Notes: generated by a model not told the origin, from the sequence alone. A stretch of DNA of 64,000 nucleotides from Gillisella terrae (GCF_004801395.1 NZ_SSOA01000012.1:62001-126000); one strand, 5' to 3'. Counted from the first letter of the stretch, positions 1 to 9,362 are shown. A program made the numbers and translations.

Positions 1-704
1 TGATCGAGCGGGTGGAGCAGGTGGTGCGCCTGATCCGCTCAAAAGGGGTAGGGGTGTATTTTGTTACCCAGAACCCGCTGGATGTGCCGGAGACCGTTTT
101 GGCGCAATTGGGCAATCGGGTGCAGCACGCCCTGCGCGCCTATACGCCGCGTGAGCAAAAAGCAGTGAAGGCCGCAGCCGAGACATTTCGCCCCAATCCG
201 GCTTTTTCCTGCGAGGAGGCCATTACCAATCTCGGCACTGGCGAGGCGCTGGTCTCCACGCTGGAGGCCAAAGGTTCTCCCACCATGGTGGAGCGTACCT
301 TGATCCGCCCGCCATCTGGCCGCCTTGGGCCGCTCAACGATACGGAGCGCGCCGGGGCGATGGCACTGAGCGCGGTGGCAGGCGTCTATGATCAAACCGT
401 GGACCGGCAATCGGCCTTTGAAATTCTGGCGGAGCGATCTGAGCGGCTGGCGGCCGCCGAGCGGGCGCGCAATCCAGAACCCGCCGGGGAAAGCGGCAGT
501 ACCAGCGGCTGGACTTTGCCCGGTTTTGGCGATGGTGAAAAAGAAACCGCGAAAACCACAGCCCGCCCGCCTGCCACGGGGCGACAACGCGAAACGGTGA
601 TTGAGGCGGTGATCAAAACCGCGGCGCGCTCGATCACCAGTCAGGTGGCTAATCAGATTGGCCGGGCGCTGGTGCGTGGTATTCTGGGCAGTTTGAAGCG
701 GTAG
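1..704 (+). CDS. HerA/DUF853-family ATPase, C-terminal part (5' truncated by window)
   Basis: The reading frame is open from the first bases (codons in phase from position 3), so only the last 234 or so residues are seen; an internal GTG at 12 is not a credible start. VTQNPLDVP, GNRVQHALRAYTP and VERTLIRPPSGRLGPL are typical of the C-terminal part of bacterial DUF853 proteins, relatives of the HerA/FtsK helicase-like ATPases. The P-loop half lies upstream of the window. A low-complexity linker (residues about 155-190) precedes a hydrophobic, possibly amphipathic tail. The cellular role of the family is poorly defined; a DNA-linked ATPase is known for HerA only. The next gene is 163 bp away and probably independent. 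Confidence 0.85.
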   Translation, partial: IERVEQVVRLIRSKGVGVYFVTQNPLDVPETVLAQLGNRVQHALRAYTPREQKAVKAAAETFRPNPAFSCEEAITNLGTGEALVSTLEAKGSPTMVERTLIRPPSGRLGPLNDTERAGAMALSAVAGVYDQTVDRQSAFEILAERSERLAAAERARNPEPAGESGSTSGWTLPGFGDGEKETAKTTARPPATGRQRETVIEAVIKTAARSITSQVANQIGRALVRGILGSLKR

Positions 705-867
705 GGCGCCGTGCTGATTTCGATCTGAGCCCTGATGCAGCAAACGCGCCGGAACGGATGAGGACAGTTTTGTTTGACTTTTTCTTCCTGCGAACCAAAT
801 CACGCTATAAATGTTTGTGCTTTGAGACAGCACCATTTCGGCGCAACACTTTGCTTCAGGAGGCACA

Positions 868-1992
868 GTGGATTTCTATATTCAGCAGATCGAAAAGTTC
901 AGCCGCTTCTTGCCCGATTGGGCGATAAGCCTGATTATTTTTACTGTGGTGCTTGGTTTCAGCTGGCTCCTGCATCGGCTGATTTTCGAAATGCTCACCC
1001 GGATTGTGGCCGAAAAGGATCTGCTTTGGCGCTCGATGGTTTCGCGCAACAAGCGGCCAACCCGGCTTGCCGTCTTTGTTCTCGGCGTCTCTTTTGCCAG
1101 TCATGTATCACCGCTGACCAGCGAGCAGGACAATACGATCCGTCATATCATGCTGGTTTGCCTGATTTTTCTGATTGCCTGGGTCGCTCGAAGCGCCTTG
1201 CACATCTGGTCCACGGTTCATCTGCGCGGTTTCAAGCTGGACACCGCCGACAATCTGATGGCGCGCAAACATGTCACGCAGTTTCGCATTCTCAAGCGGG
1301 TTTGCGAATGGCTGATCATTGTGGTTGCGGTGTCTGCGGCACTGATGACATTTGATGAAGTTCGCCAGTATGGCGTCAGTCTGCTGGCGTCGGCGGGCGC
1401 TGCCGGTATTGTTGTTGGTCTTGCCTTGCAGCCGGTGTTGAAAAACCTGCTGGCCGGTCTGCAACTGGCCGTCACCCAGCCGATCCGCATTGATGATGCT
1501 CTTCTGGTGGAAGGGGAATGGGGCAATGTCGAAGAAATCACCTCCACCTATGTTGTGGTGAAACTCTGGGACTGGCGGCGTCTTGTGTTGCCGCTCAATT
1601 ATTTCATGGAAAAGCCCTTTCAGAACTGGACACGCGAAAGCTCGTCCCTGATCGGTACCGTGATGATTTATCTTGATTATCGGGCGCCCATTGATCTTAT
1701 TCGGGCAAAAGTGATGGAGCTTGCCGCCAATTCGCCGCTGCACGATGGTGGGGTGGTCAATGTGGCTGTCACGGATTTCAAAGAAAATACAATGGAGGTG
1801 CGCATTCTGGTGTCGGCAAGCAATGCCGGGCGAACCTTTGATTTAAGATGCTACATTCGCGAACACCTCGTGGCATTTTTGCGTGATCACCATCCAACGG
1901 CGCTACCCGTGTTGCGCATGGAGCGGCAGGCAGATCTACGCAACAGCCCGGATGCTGTGACAGGTCGGACAGCAGATCTCGAAAAGGCTTAG
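868..1992 (+). CDS. MscS-family small-conductance mechanosensitive channel
   Basis: This 374-residue inner-membrane protein would release solutes on hypo-osmotic shock. The GTG start is set by a strong AGGAGG directly upstream. Hydrophobic segments lie near residues 17-37, 68-82, 90-112 and 145-165, followed by the Gly/Ala-rich pore helix of MscS (SAGAAGIVVGLALQPVL, about residues 172-188) and the beta domain (RIDDALLVEGEWGNVEEI, then RRLVLPLNYFMEKPFQNW). The C-terminal alpha/beta cage part and a polar tail follow. Length and topology match MscS homologues with one or two extra N-terminal helices. It is monocistronic: the flanks are 163 bp upstream and a repeat block downstream. Confidence 0.93.
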   Translation: MDFYIQQIEKFSRFLPDWAISLIIFTVVLGFSWLLHRLIFEMLTRIVAEKDLLWRSMVSRNKRPTRLAVFVLGVSFASHVSPLTSEQDNTIRHIMLVCLIFLIAWVARSALHIWSTVHLRGFKLDTADNLMARKHVTQFRILKRVCEWLIIVVAVSAALMTFDEVRQYGVSLLASAGAAGIVVGLALQPVLKNLLAGLQLAVTQPIRIDDALLVEGEWGNVEEITSTYVVVKLWDWRRLVLPLNYFMEKPFQNWTRESSSLIGTVMIYLDYRAPIDLIRAKVMELAANSPLHDGGVVNVAVTDFKENTMEVRILVSASNAGRTFDLRCYIREHLVAFLRDHHPTALPVLRMERQADLRNSPDAVTGRTADLEKA

Positions 1993-2020
1993 GCCGCCGC
2001 GCCTTGATGGGATTGGCACT

Positions 2021-2075
2021 CTACAGCGCTGTGCGCCACATATGGCGCACAAAGGAGGCTGTAACACTTCTAGAG
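2021..2075. repeat. RIME-like palindrome, left half only
   Basis: The core GTGCGCCACATATGGCGCAC (2031-2050) is almost perfectly self-complementary and is flanked by ACAGCGCT and AGGCTGTAACAC. The same unit recurs near 24.69, 30.62, 33.50, 43.76, 44.34 and 61.25 kb. Here the usual right half (TTAAATCGATTCCGATTTAA hairpin) is missing and a different repeat follows. Confidence 0.85.
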
Positions 2076-2083
2076 TCTGTCAG

Positions 2084-2368
2084 GTTCAAATTGAACCATA
2101 GTTACACGACACAAACGCCTTTATGTGCCGTTTACCCCCCTCTGGCTTGCCAGCCATCTCCCCCACAAGGAGGGAGATCGGATAGGCGTTCCCGCTCGTT
2201 TCTCACAATGAACTCGTGATTTCCGACCCATAGGACGTATGCTGTTGAGCAATAGGGTTGCTTTTTGTCGATCTCCCTCCTTGTGGGGGAGATGCCCGGC
2301 AGGGCAGAGGGGGGGGTGAGCTATACGGTAAAACCTATGCGTCGTGTACTGTGAAATTGAACCAGACA
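2084..2368. mobile_element. MITE-like repeat, copy 1, with terminal inverted repeats
   Basis: The ends are imperfect inverted repeats: the left end reads TTGAACCATAGTTACACGAC (2091-2110) and the right end reads GTCGTGTACTGTGAAATTGA (2341-2360). The core holds two facing GC-rich arms, CCCCTCTGGCTTGCCAGCCATCTCCC-like and its counterpart GGGGAGATGCCCGGCAGGGC (2285 onwards). Most of the unit recurs inverted at 43.93-44.26 kb and in part at 33.53-33.67 kb. It carries no coding sequence, so any transposition would need an enzyme supplied elsewhere. Confidence 0.7.
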
Positions 2369-2442
2369 CACTCTCGATTCCCTTGTTTTCGTTTGTCTAT
2401 TCGGGAAAACCGGTTTCCACTTTTCCCTGACAAACTCTCATC
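2369..2442. repeat. Tail repeat with GGGAAAACCGG...TTTTCCCTGACA hairpin
   Basis: The segment after the MITE-like unit (CTTGTTTTCGTTTGTC, then GGGAAAACCGGTTTCCAC and TTTTCCCTGACAAACTCT) recurs near 18.98, 40.74 and 43.86 kb (inverted). It ends within a few bases of the chemoreceptor stop codon and may act as that gene's 3' hairpin. Confidence 0.7.
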
Positions 2443-2449
2443 CAACGCT

Positions 2450-4264
2450 TTAAGCGGCCCGACGCATTGCAGCGCTCCCTTGGCTGCCCGGAATAATAAA
2501 CCGTGATACAAGCTGTTGCAGCCGCGTACTTTCCTGCGCAAGGCTGGCGCTGGCGGCGCTGGTTTCTTCGACCATGGCCGCATTTTGCTGAGTGACCTGA
2601 TCCATCTGATTGACGGCGGTGTTAACCTCCGAGAGGCCGACCGATTGTTCACGCGATGAGGTGGCAATGGCATCCATCAAGCCGTTGATGGTGGTGACAT
2701 GCACTTCGATGGCTTTCAGCACGTCGCCGGTTTCCTGTACCTGACGAACACCGTTTTCCACTTCCGCCGTTGAATTGGTGATCAACTCCTTGATTTCACG
2801 GGCTGCTCTCGCCGAGCGCTGGGCCAGCTCACGCACTTCCGTGGCAACCACGGCAAAGCCCCGGCCTGCCTCGCCCGCACGGGCGGCTTCCACGCCTGCG
2901 TTCAAGGCGAGAAGATTGGTCTGGAAGGCGATTTCATCGATCACCGTAATAATATTGGAAATCTGGTTGGAGGATTGCTCAATACGGTGCATGGCATTGA
3001 TGGCCTCGTTGACCACATGGCCTGAACGCACTGCGCTGCTGTTGGCCTCCTTGGCAACGCCGCGGGCCTCTTCCACACGCTTGGACGAATTTGTGACATT
3101 GACCGTAATCTGGTCGAGGGCAGCCGCGGTTTCTTCCAGCGATGCTGCCTGCTGCTCTGTGCGTTTTGACAGATCATTGGCGCTTTGGCTCACTTCGCGC
3201 GAGCCATCGTTGATGGCCCCGGCAGAGCCGGCAACGGTTGCAATGGTGCTGCCCAGTTGCGATACGGCGGAATTCAGATCAAGGCGAAGGGCATCAAATT
3301 CGGCCGAAAACGGCTCGTTCAGTTCAAAATTGAGATCGCCAGCCGCCAGCCGCTTGAGGCCCGATGCCAGACCAGCCGTTGCTTCTTGCAGCTTCCTTTG
3401 CGCTGCCGCTTCGGCTTCCTGTTGCAGTCGCAGTTTTTCGGCTTCGGCCTTGTGGCGGGCGGATTCCGCTTCAGCCTCAAGGGCGCGATTGCGCAAAATG
3501 CCATCCTTGAACACCTGAAGGGCAGCCGCCATGTCGCCGATTTCATCCTTGCGGCTCTTAAAGGGCACTTCGCCACTGGTGTCGCCGGATGACAGGGTGC
3601 GCATATTGCCTGTCATGACTTTCAGCGGCCGAACAACCCGCACGGCACTGATGATGGCTGCACTCACGCTAATCAGGATTGCCAACACGAGGGCGGCGTA
3701 GGTCACCGTGGTCGCCAGAGAAATGCTCTCGATGGTCGATGCACCCTCATCTTTCACATTGCCAGAAAGATCATCAACGGCAGCCTGGATGTCATCGCCT
3801 GCTTTGTTATACAGTTTTAGAGAGTCACCAAAAAACAGGGTTTCGGCTTTCTCCTGTTGCCCACTGGCCGCAAGCGTCTTGATGTTCTGCCAATATTGCT
3901 CTGCCGCCTCCCAGTCTTTGGAAAAGGCGTTGTAGAGATCGCGGTCGCCCTGATCGACCATCAGCGGCTCATACGCTTTTCTGTTCTTGGCCAAATCTGC
4001 GTAAGCTTCCGAGAGGTCTTTGCCAAATTCGGCTTGCAGGGACTTGTCGGCGGTGAGGTAATTGCCTTGGGCAACCCGTATGTCGCCGAGATTGGCATTG
4101 ATCTGCCCCATGATGATGAAGGAGGGCACGCGCTTTTCGACAATCTGGTGGTTGCTTTCCTCAATCGTGCCCAGCGATCTGATGGCGTAGACGCCCTGTC
4201 CAGCGACAACGACAAGAATAACGGCAAACAGCGATGTCAAAATTTGACCAAGAGAAATTCGCAT
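2450..4264 (-). CDS. Methyl-accepting chemotaxis protein (4-helix-bundle sensor type)
   Basis: This 604-residue chemoreceptor starts at the ATG at 4264 (MRISLGQIL), with GGAG six bases upstream; a TTG four codons earlier is unlikely. TM1 is at about residues 8-26. A roughly 160-residue periplasmic helical sensor follows, then TM2 near 185-207, a HAMP domain and a coiled coil. The conserved hairpin tip, read in pieces as [20 protein letters not shown] and AGEAGRGFAVVATEVRELA, contacts CheA/CheW. The protein ends GSAAMRRAA without a CheR-tethering pentapeptide. The ligand cannot be told from sequence. It stands alone, with repeats downstream and about 400 bp of AT-rich DNA upstream. Confidence 0.95.
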   Translation of the reverse strand: MRISLGQILTSLFAVILVVVAGQGVYAIRSLGTIEESNHQIVEKRVPSFIIMGQINANLGDIRVAQGNYLTADKSLQAEFGKDLSEAYADLAKNRKAYEPLMVDQGDRDLYNAFSKDWEAAEQYWQNIKTLAASGQQEKAETLFFGDSLKLYNKAGDDIQAAVDDLSGNVKDEGASTIESISLATTVTYAALVLAILISVSAAIISAVRVVRPLKVMTGNMRTLSSGDTSGEVPFKSRKDEIGDMAAALQVFKDGILRNRALEAEAESARHKAEAEKLRLQQEAEAAAQRKLQEATAGLASGLKRLAAGDLNFELNEPFSAEFDALRLDLNSAVSQLGSTIATVAGSAGAINDGSREVSQSANDLSKRTEQQAASLEETAAALDQITVNVTNSSKRVEEARGVAKEANSSAVRSGHVVNEAINAMHRIEQSSNQISNIITVIDEIAFQTNLLALNAGVEAARAGEAGRGFAVVATEVRELAQRSARAAREIKELITNSTAEVENGVRQVQETGDVLKAIEVHVTTINGLMDAIATSSREQSVGLSEVNTAVNQMDQVTQQNAAMVEETSAASASLAQESTRLQQLVSRFIIPGSQGSAAMRRAA

Positions 4265-4626
4265 GACAATCTCCAACGGGTTAAGAGCAGCGATCCATGC
4301 CGCAATTTCGCGTTTCGTTTTTTAGGCAGATGGAGAAGTATCTGATAAATATATTGAACAAATGCTAATTTTTTTATCGTTTTGGTTGAAGATGCTTGCT
4401 ACGCGCAGTCTGGATTTATTTCGATTTTCTGAATATTCTTGTCTTCTCCATAAGTCTTTCATGGTGCATGCAATGTCCGTGGCATATTCTTTCACGGTCT
4501 GTTGAATTGCAGTCTTCCTTCTGCCACGTTCAGAGTTTCAAAGCATTCCAACCCCCTATGGACTGTCACTGTGAATAGGATTCAACGTGACTGGCTTTAG
4601 ATCTTATTGTGTCGCATGGGCGATAT
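4265..4626. other. Intergenic region between divergent mcp and uppP
   Basis: AT-rich stretches (4335-4395) next to the mcp start are the likely promoter area. Short ORFs here (for example 4396-4578) have no ribosome binding site and no recognisable domain. I see no RNA gene or repeat. Confidence 0.5.
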
Positions 4627-4650
4627 CGTTTTATTGAGGACAATAAAACG
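4627..4650 (+). promoter_or_regulatory. Perfect 10-bp inverted repeat just upstream of uppP
   Basis: CGTTTTATTG (4627-4636) and CAATAAAACG (4641-4650) flank a 4-base AGGA centre, ending 23 bases before the uppP start. It could be a dimeric operator or a stable 5'-UTR hairpin. There is no U-tract after it, so it is not a terminator. Confidence 0.5.
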
Positions 4651-4673
4651 CCACATGCTTGAAGAGGTGATCA

Positions 4674-5546
4674 ATGGCGGATGCTTGTCTGGTGGGCTCG
4701 GCAACGGGCTTTGTTGACTTAAGTTTTATGGAAACGGCGTTTCTGGGCGTGGTGCAGGGTGTGACCGAGCTGGTGCCGGTGTCATCCTCTGCCCACATGC
4801 GCGTGGTGCCAGCGCTGTTGGGCTGGCCCGATCCGGGGGCCGCTTTTTCAGCCGCCATGCAGATGGCAGCACTGGTTGGGGTGGTCAGCTATTTCTGGCG
4901 CGATATTTTTGGCCTCGCTTCTGGCTCCATCAGCGCTTTAAAGCGGCGCGATTATAATGATTTCAGCTTCCAGCTGGTGCTGTGGATCATGATTGGCACC
5001 ATCCCGATTGTGATTGCCGGTCTTGCTCTGTCGCACAGTCTCAACAGTTGCGGCTCTCCCTTGCGCAGCCTGTGGGCCGTGGGCATAGCCTGTATTGTCA
5101 TGGGTGGTCTTTTGGCCGCAACCGAGCTTTTGGCCAAGCACAAGCGCAATCTGCCCAGCATTCGCCCGCTCGATATTATTCTGGTGGGCATTGCCCAGGC
5201 CGCAGCGCTGATCCCCGGCGTGTCTCGCTCGGGCGGCACGATTACGGCGGCATTGGCGCTGGGTTTCAAGCGCGAAGAGGCCGCCCGCTTTTCGTTTCTC
5301 TTGGGCCTGCCTGCCATTGTGTTGGCGGGCCTCAAAGAAGTGTGGGAGCTGCACAAACTCTCGCTCGATGCCCACGGCTGGGCGCTTCTCAGCGTGGGGC
5401 TGATTGCCGGTGGCATTTCCTCGCTGATTGCCATCTGGGGGTTGATGCGCTTTCTGGAGCGTTTCTCCACCTGGCCCTTTGTGATCTATCGTATTCTGCT
5501 TGGCTTTGTGTTGATTGCGGCGGCAGCCACAGGGGCTGCCACCTGA
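4674..5546 (+). CDS. uppP: Undecaprenyl-diphosphatase UppP (BacA family)
   Basis: This inner-membrane enzyme recycles undecaprenyl pyrophosphate to the monophosphate lipid carrier for peptidoglycan and polysaccharide export; overexpression of the family gives bacitracin resistance. The 290 residues show both signature regions: GVVQGVTELVPVSSSAHM (about residues 24-41; the family's Glu and Ser active-site cluster) and IPGVSRSGGTITAAL (about 180-194). There are about eight hydrophobic segments. The start at 4674 has GAGGTG upstream; a second possible start, MetAlaPhe-type at 4728, would trim 18 residues. It converges on xylG, with only 7 bp between stop codons. Confidence 0.95.
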   Translation: MADACLVGSATGFVDLSFMETAFLGVVQGVTELVPVSSSAHMRVVPALLGWPDPGAAFSAAMQMAALVGVVSYFWRDIFGLASGSISALKRRDYNDFSFQLVLWIMIGTIPIVIAGLALSHSLNSCGSPLRSLWAVGIACIVMGGLLAATELLAKHKRNLPSIRPLDIILVGIAQAAALIPGVSRSGGTITAALALGFKREEAARFSFLLGLPAIVLAGLKEVWELHKLSLDAHGWALLSVGLIAGGISSLIAIWGLMRFLERFSTWPFVIYRILLGFVLIAAAATGAAT

Positions 5547-5553
5547 TCTAAAC

Positions 5554-6339
5554 TCAAGCCACCTGCATGGCACCGGGGCCGGGCACGGCACCCGGTGGCA
5601 CTTTGCCCATGATGATCATGCCCAGCACCTCATCCTTGGTCACGTCCGTGGTTTTGGCGTGGCCCACCACTTTGCCGTTTTTCATCACAAACACCCGGTC
5701 GGCCAGATCAAACACGTCATGAATGTCATGGCTGATCAGGAAAATGCCGATGCCTTCCTTTTTGAGCTGCAAGATCAACTCGCCGACTTGTGCGGTTTCC
5801 TGCGGGCCAAGGGCGGCGGTTGGCTCGTCCATGATCAGAATGCGGGCGTCAAACAGAATGGCGCGGGCAATGGCCACCGATTGACGCTGACCGCCGGAGA
5901 GCGCCTTGACCGGCTCCTTGAAGCGCTGGAAATTCGGGTTGAGCCGTCCCATCACTTCGCGGGCTTTCGCTTCCATCGCCACATCATCCAGCGTGCCCCA
6001 AGGGGTTTGCAGCTCGCGCCCGAGGTAAAGATTGGCGGCGGCATCGACATTATCAGCCACGGCCAGCGTCTGATAAATCGTCTCAATGCCATAATGCTTG
6101 GCATCGCGCGGGTTGTTGATGTCGGCAGGTTCGCCATTGATCAGGATGTCGCCAGCGCTGCGCTTGTAGGCCCCGGACAAGATCTTGATCAGGGTGGATT
6201 TGCCCGCGCCATTATGGCCAAGCAGGGCCACGACTTCGCCGGGAAACAGATCGACAGAGGCATCATCAACGGCATGAATACCGCCAAAGGAGATGGAAAT
6301 ATTCTTCATTTCCACAAGAGGCGTGTTCTGTTGTGTCAT
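5554..6339 (-). CDS. xylG: D-xylose ABC transporter ATP-binding protein, single-domain
   Basis: This cytoplasmic ATPase of the XylFGH sugar importer starts at ATG 6339 (MTQQNTPL) with AGGAG eight bases upstream, giving 261 residues. Walker A is GHNGAGKST (residues 41-49), the signature LSGGQRQ is at 147-153, and Walker [13 protein letters not shown] begins at 167. The D-loop and switch histidine (LISHDIHD) follow. E. coli XylG is about twice as long with two ATPase domains; this one has a single domain and presumably works as a homodimer. It follows xylH by 17 bp and is the last gene of the operon. Confidence 0.9.
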   Translation of the reverse strand: MTQQNTPLVEMKNISISFGGIHAVDDASVDLFPGEVVALLGHNGAGKSTLIKILSGAYKRSAGDILINGEPADINNPRDAKHYGIETIYQTLAVADNVDAAANLYLGRELQTPWGTLDDVAMEAKAREVMGRLNPNFQRFKEPVKALSGGQRQSVAIARAILFDARILIMDEPTAALGPQETAQVGELILQLKKEGIGIFLISHDIHDVFDLADRVFVMKNGKVVGHAKTTDVTKDEVLGMIIMGKVPPGAVPGPGAMQVA

Positions 6340-6356
6340 AACGTTTCTCCTGCTTT

Positions 6357-7670
6357 TTATCGGGTGCGGGCACGGTAAACCGTGTCCAGCCACACCGCGA
6401 CAACCAGAACCATGCCAATCACAATGCTCTGCAAAGGCGTATCCATGCCCAGCAGCACCATGCCCGAATTGAGCGATTGCATGACAATGGCCCCAAGAAT
6501 GGCGCCAACAATCGTGCCAGCGCCACCGGCCAGAGATGTGCCGCCAATCACGGCAGCGGCAATGGTGTAAAGCTCATCCAGCGTACCTTGGGCGTTGGTG
6601 GCGGCATTGAGGCGGGCGGTAGAAATGGCCGCAGCGATGGCGCAAAGCGCCCCCATCAGCGCAAAAATGCGCACCGTCACCCAGCGGGTCTTGATACCGG
6701 CCAGCTCGGCGGCTTCGGGGTTGCCACCAATGGCAAATACGTAGCGGCCAAAGCGGGTACGGTTGGTGATGAAATTCATGACAATGGCAATGCCAAGGGC
6801 AATCAACACAGGAATGGCAATGCCCAGCGAAATATCCAGCCCGCCATCTGGCCACGGAATATTGTTTGCCTCGGCATATTTGCGCGCCAGATTGACCGGC
6901 ATGTAATAGCTATTGAGCACATTCACGGCACCCATCACGGCACCACAGCCAATAACACCCATGAAATATTCGGCCCAGACGGGCTTGAGCGGAAAGCCAA
7001 AGCGTTTGCGCTGCTTGCGCGAATGCAGGATCGACAGCACGATAAACACGCAGGCAATCACGCCCACCACCCAGCTTGCCGTGGCCCCGATCGAGCCATC
7101 AGCACCGCCGCCCATCAGGCGAAAGCGGGTGTCCATCGGCGCAACGGTTGCACCGCTGGTGACCATCCACGCGCAACCGCGCCACACCAGCAATCCGCCC
7201 AGTGTGACAATGAAGGAAGGCACATTGAGAAAGGCAATGATCGCGCCCTGAAAAGCACCAATCGCAGCCCCGATGACGATGCCGAAAGCCAGCGCCAGCA
7301 CCCACATCAGCGGATGTTCATAGCCTAGCCACACTGGCAGAAATTTGGTTTGCGTTACCGCCATCATCATGCCGACAAAGCCGAGGATGGAGCCGACAGA
7401 GAGGTCGATATTGCGGGTGACAATCACCAGCACCATGCCGGTTGCCATCACCGACACCGACGCCGCCTGTACCGAAAGATTCCAAAGGTTGCGCGGTGTC
7501 ATGAACAGCCCGTCTGACAGCACGTGAAAGCCGACCCAGATCAGCAAAAGGGCAATCACCATGCCCATCAGGCGGGTGTCGATTTCGGTGGCTTTTAAAA
7601 ACTGTTGCCAGAGATTGGCCTTGGTCGGCCGGGCGCTGTTGGAGGCTGCGCTGATTGTGTGATCCACCAT
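6357..7670 (-). CDS. xylH: D-xylose ABC transporter permease
   Basis: This 437-residue polytopic membrane protein forms the translocation pore of the xylose importer. About ten hydrophobic segments are visible. The RbsC/XylH hallmark region reads [19 protein letters not shown] (about residues 311-329), with [20 protein letters not shown] near 366-385. The [13 protein letters not shown] segment and overall length fit XylH rather than RbsC. The start has GAGGAG about nine bases upstream. It lies between xylF and xylG, separated from xylF by about 410 bp of repeat DNA, which is unusual within such an operon. Confidence 0.9.
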   Translation of the reverse strand: MVDHTISAASNSARPTKANLWQQFLKATEIDTRLMGMVIALLLIWVGFHVLSDGLFMTPRNLWNLSVQAASVSVMATGMVLVIVTRNIDLSVGSILGFVGMMMAVTQTKFLPVWLGYEHPLMWVLALAFGIVIGAAIGAFQGAIIAFLNVPSFIVTLGGLLVWRGCAWMVTSGATVAPMDTRFRLMGGGADGSIGATASWVVGVIACVFIVLSILHSRKQRKRFGFPLKPVWAEYFMGVIGCGAVMGAVNVLNSYYMPVNLARKYAEANNIPWPDGGLDISLGIAIPVLIALGIAIVMNFITNRTRFGRYVFAIGGNPEAAELAGIKTRWVTVRIFALMGALCAIAAAISTARLNAATNAQGTLDELYTIAAAVIGGTSLAGGAGTIVGAILGAIVMQSLNSGMVLLGMDTPLQSIVIGMVLVVAVWLDTVYRARTR

Positions 7671-7767
7671 GGACCGGATACTCCTCTATGACCTTTGGGT
7701 CTGCGGTAGGTGCCGCTTTCGTGCCAGCGTGTGTGGGGCGTGATTTGTTGTTTTGAACGGATGGTGC

Positions 7768-8036
7768 GCGGGGCTACCCCCCTCTGTCCTGCCGGTTTTG
7801 CCCTTCGCGTGGCTCAGGGCGTTCGTCGGTTGAAACGATTCACTGGATCGTTTCATCGGCTTCGCCGACCCCTTCTCATCCCAGCTCAAGGGGGAGATCG
7901 ACTCGGGGCTTGCCTCTCACTTTCCATTTTAGCGTGTCGAAGCGCGCGACGTGTCATTGAAAAGGGGTGATAAACCCCATCCAATCTCCCTCCTTGAGGG
8001 GGAGATGCCCGGCAGGGCAGAGGGGGGTAAGCCCCG
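7768..8036. repeat. Facing GC-rich repeats between xylF and xylH
   Basis: The left arm CTACCCCCCTCTGTCCTGCC (7774-7793) is the inverse of the right arm GGCAGGGCAGAGGGGGGTAA (8011-8030). They are the same core arms found in the MITE-like copies at 2.1-2.35, 33.6 and 44.0-44.2 kb, but clear terminal repeats are missing here. The middle carries another small inverted repeat (GAAACGATTCA / TGGATCGTTTC, 7834-7855). The unit could fold into a long hairpin in xylF mRNA and so partly uncouple xylF from xylHG. Confidence 0.7.
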
Positions 8037-8082
8037 CACCGCAGCGCCTATGGAATACGCTGCGATGCTGAACCAACCCTTC

Positions 8083-9123
8083 TTACTTGCACACCGCCAC
8101 GGTGCCGGCTTTTACGCCCTGGCACAACTCGCTCTTGCTGATCCACTTGGCATCGAGCACAACATTGAGGTTGTCCTTGGTGATGGCCTGTGGCTTGAGG
8201 AATTGCGATTCCATTTCAATGCCCTTGGAGCCGCCCTTGAATTTCACGGTGCCGGGGATTTCGCTCATCTTCTTGCCGCTTGCCAGCTCAACGGCCACAT
8301 CACCCGCTTTTTTGCCCAGCATACGGCTGTCTTTCCACACCGATACGGTCTGGGTGCCAAGCGCCACACGGTTCAGCGCCGCCTTATCGCCATCCTGACC
8401 GGAAACGGGAACGGAGCCCGCCAGACCTTGTGCTTCAAGGGCTGCGACAACACCACCGGCCATGCCGTCGTTGGACGAGACAACCGCATCAACCTTGTTG
8501 TTGTTGGCGGTCAGGAACTGCTCCATGTTCTTCTGGGCAATTTCCGGCTTCCAGCCATCGGTATAGGCTTCACCAACATTCTTGATCTTGCCAGCGTCAA
8601 TCGAAGGCTTCAGCACTTCCATCTGGCCGGAGAAGACGAAATCGGCATTTGGATCGGTCGAGCCACCCTTGATGAACACGTAATTGCCGGTTGGCTTGAC
8701 CTTCATGACGGCTTGCGCCTGCAAGCGACCAACTTCCTTGTTGTCGAAGGTGATGTAATAGGTGTTGGGGTTTTCGATCAGCCGGTCATAGCCAATCACC
8801 GGAATGCCTTCATTGGTGGCCTTTTCAATGGCAGGGCCAATGGCGCTGGAATCTTGCGCCAAAACGATCAGGGCGTTGGCACCTTGGGCAATCAGGCTTT
8901 CAATATCGGTGAGCTGCTTGGCGGCCGATGTCTGGGCGTCAGCCGAAATATACTTGGCACCATGGGCCTTCAAGGCTTCCTTGATGGCGGCTTCATCGGT
9001 TTTCCAGCGTTCTTCCTGGAAGTTGGACCACGATACGCCAACAATCAGATCCTTGGCGTAGGACGGGACGTGCACGGACGTAATGACGGCAACGCATGCC
9101 ATCAGTTTCATGACGGATTTCAT
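8083..9123 (-). CDS. xylF: D-xylose ABC transporter periplasmic binding protein
   Basis: This soluble periplasmic receptor delivers D-xylose to XylH. The ATG at 9123 ([11 protein letters not shown]) has GGAGG six bases upstream and starts a clean signal peptide cut near residue 23 (SYA-KD); the TTG five codons upstream is rejected. The mature protein closely follows E. coli Xyl[42 protein letters not shown]-like [20 protein letters not shown], and [19 protein letters not shown]. It has 346 residues, the usual size. It is the first operon gene, with a palindromic operator upstream and a repeat block downstream. Confidence 0.93.
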   Translation of the reverse strand: MKSVMKLMACVAVITSVHVPSYAKDLIVGVSWSNFQEERWKTDEAAIKEALKAHGAKYISADAQTSAAKQLTDIESLIAQGANALIVLAQDSSAIGPAIEKATNEGIPVIGYDRLIENPNTYYITFDNKEVGRLQAQAVMKVKPTGNYVFIKGGSTDPNADFVFSGQMEVLKPSIDAGKIKNVGEAYTDGWKPEIAQKNMEQFLTANNNKVDAVVSSNDGMAGGVVAALEAQGLAGSVPVSGQDGDKAALNRVALGTQTVSVWKDSRMLGKKAGDVAVELASGKKMSEIPGTVKFKGGSKGIEMESQFLKPQAITKDNLNVVLDAKWISKSELCQGVKAGTVAVCK

Positions 9124-9223
9124 TTTAAACCTCCCCAAAATGAAAGCGGTGGGGCAGACCTCCTCGTCCGCCGCATCACCACCGAAAAACCCCCGAGATT
9201 ACCGGAAACCGGCCCAATAATGT

Positions 9224-9244
9224 TTTTCTCGACAGTCGAGAAAA
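9224..9244. promoter_or_regulatory. Perfect 21-bp palindrome, candidate xylose-repressor operator
   Basis: The arms TTTTCTCGAC and GTCGAGAAAA are fully complementary around one central A. The site lies between the divergent xylF and ROK genes, 101 bp from the xylF start and 119 bp from the ROK start. TTTTCnCG...CGnGAAAA dyads resemble known ROK (NagC/Mlc) operators, so this is the likely binding site of the adjacent repressor. Confidence 0.75.
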
Positions 9245-9362
9245 TAACTGGCAGAAGAATGACAGCCTGTCAACAGCCCTTGAAACGGACTTGTCAAGAC
9301 AGTGCACAAATGCTTTGGGAGGAGCATGTGTGTAAGTTCACGGTGAAGGGTCGGGCCTGCCG

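Noticed and set aside
4396-4578. 60-codon ORF upstream of uppP
   Set aside because: No ribosome binding site, no conserved features, atypical composition for this genome.
6477-7328. 283-codon + strand frame opposite xylH, and similar frames opposite xylF and xylG
   Set aside because: His/Gly/Asn-rich antisense translation without family blocks; the minus-strand genes are certain.
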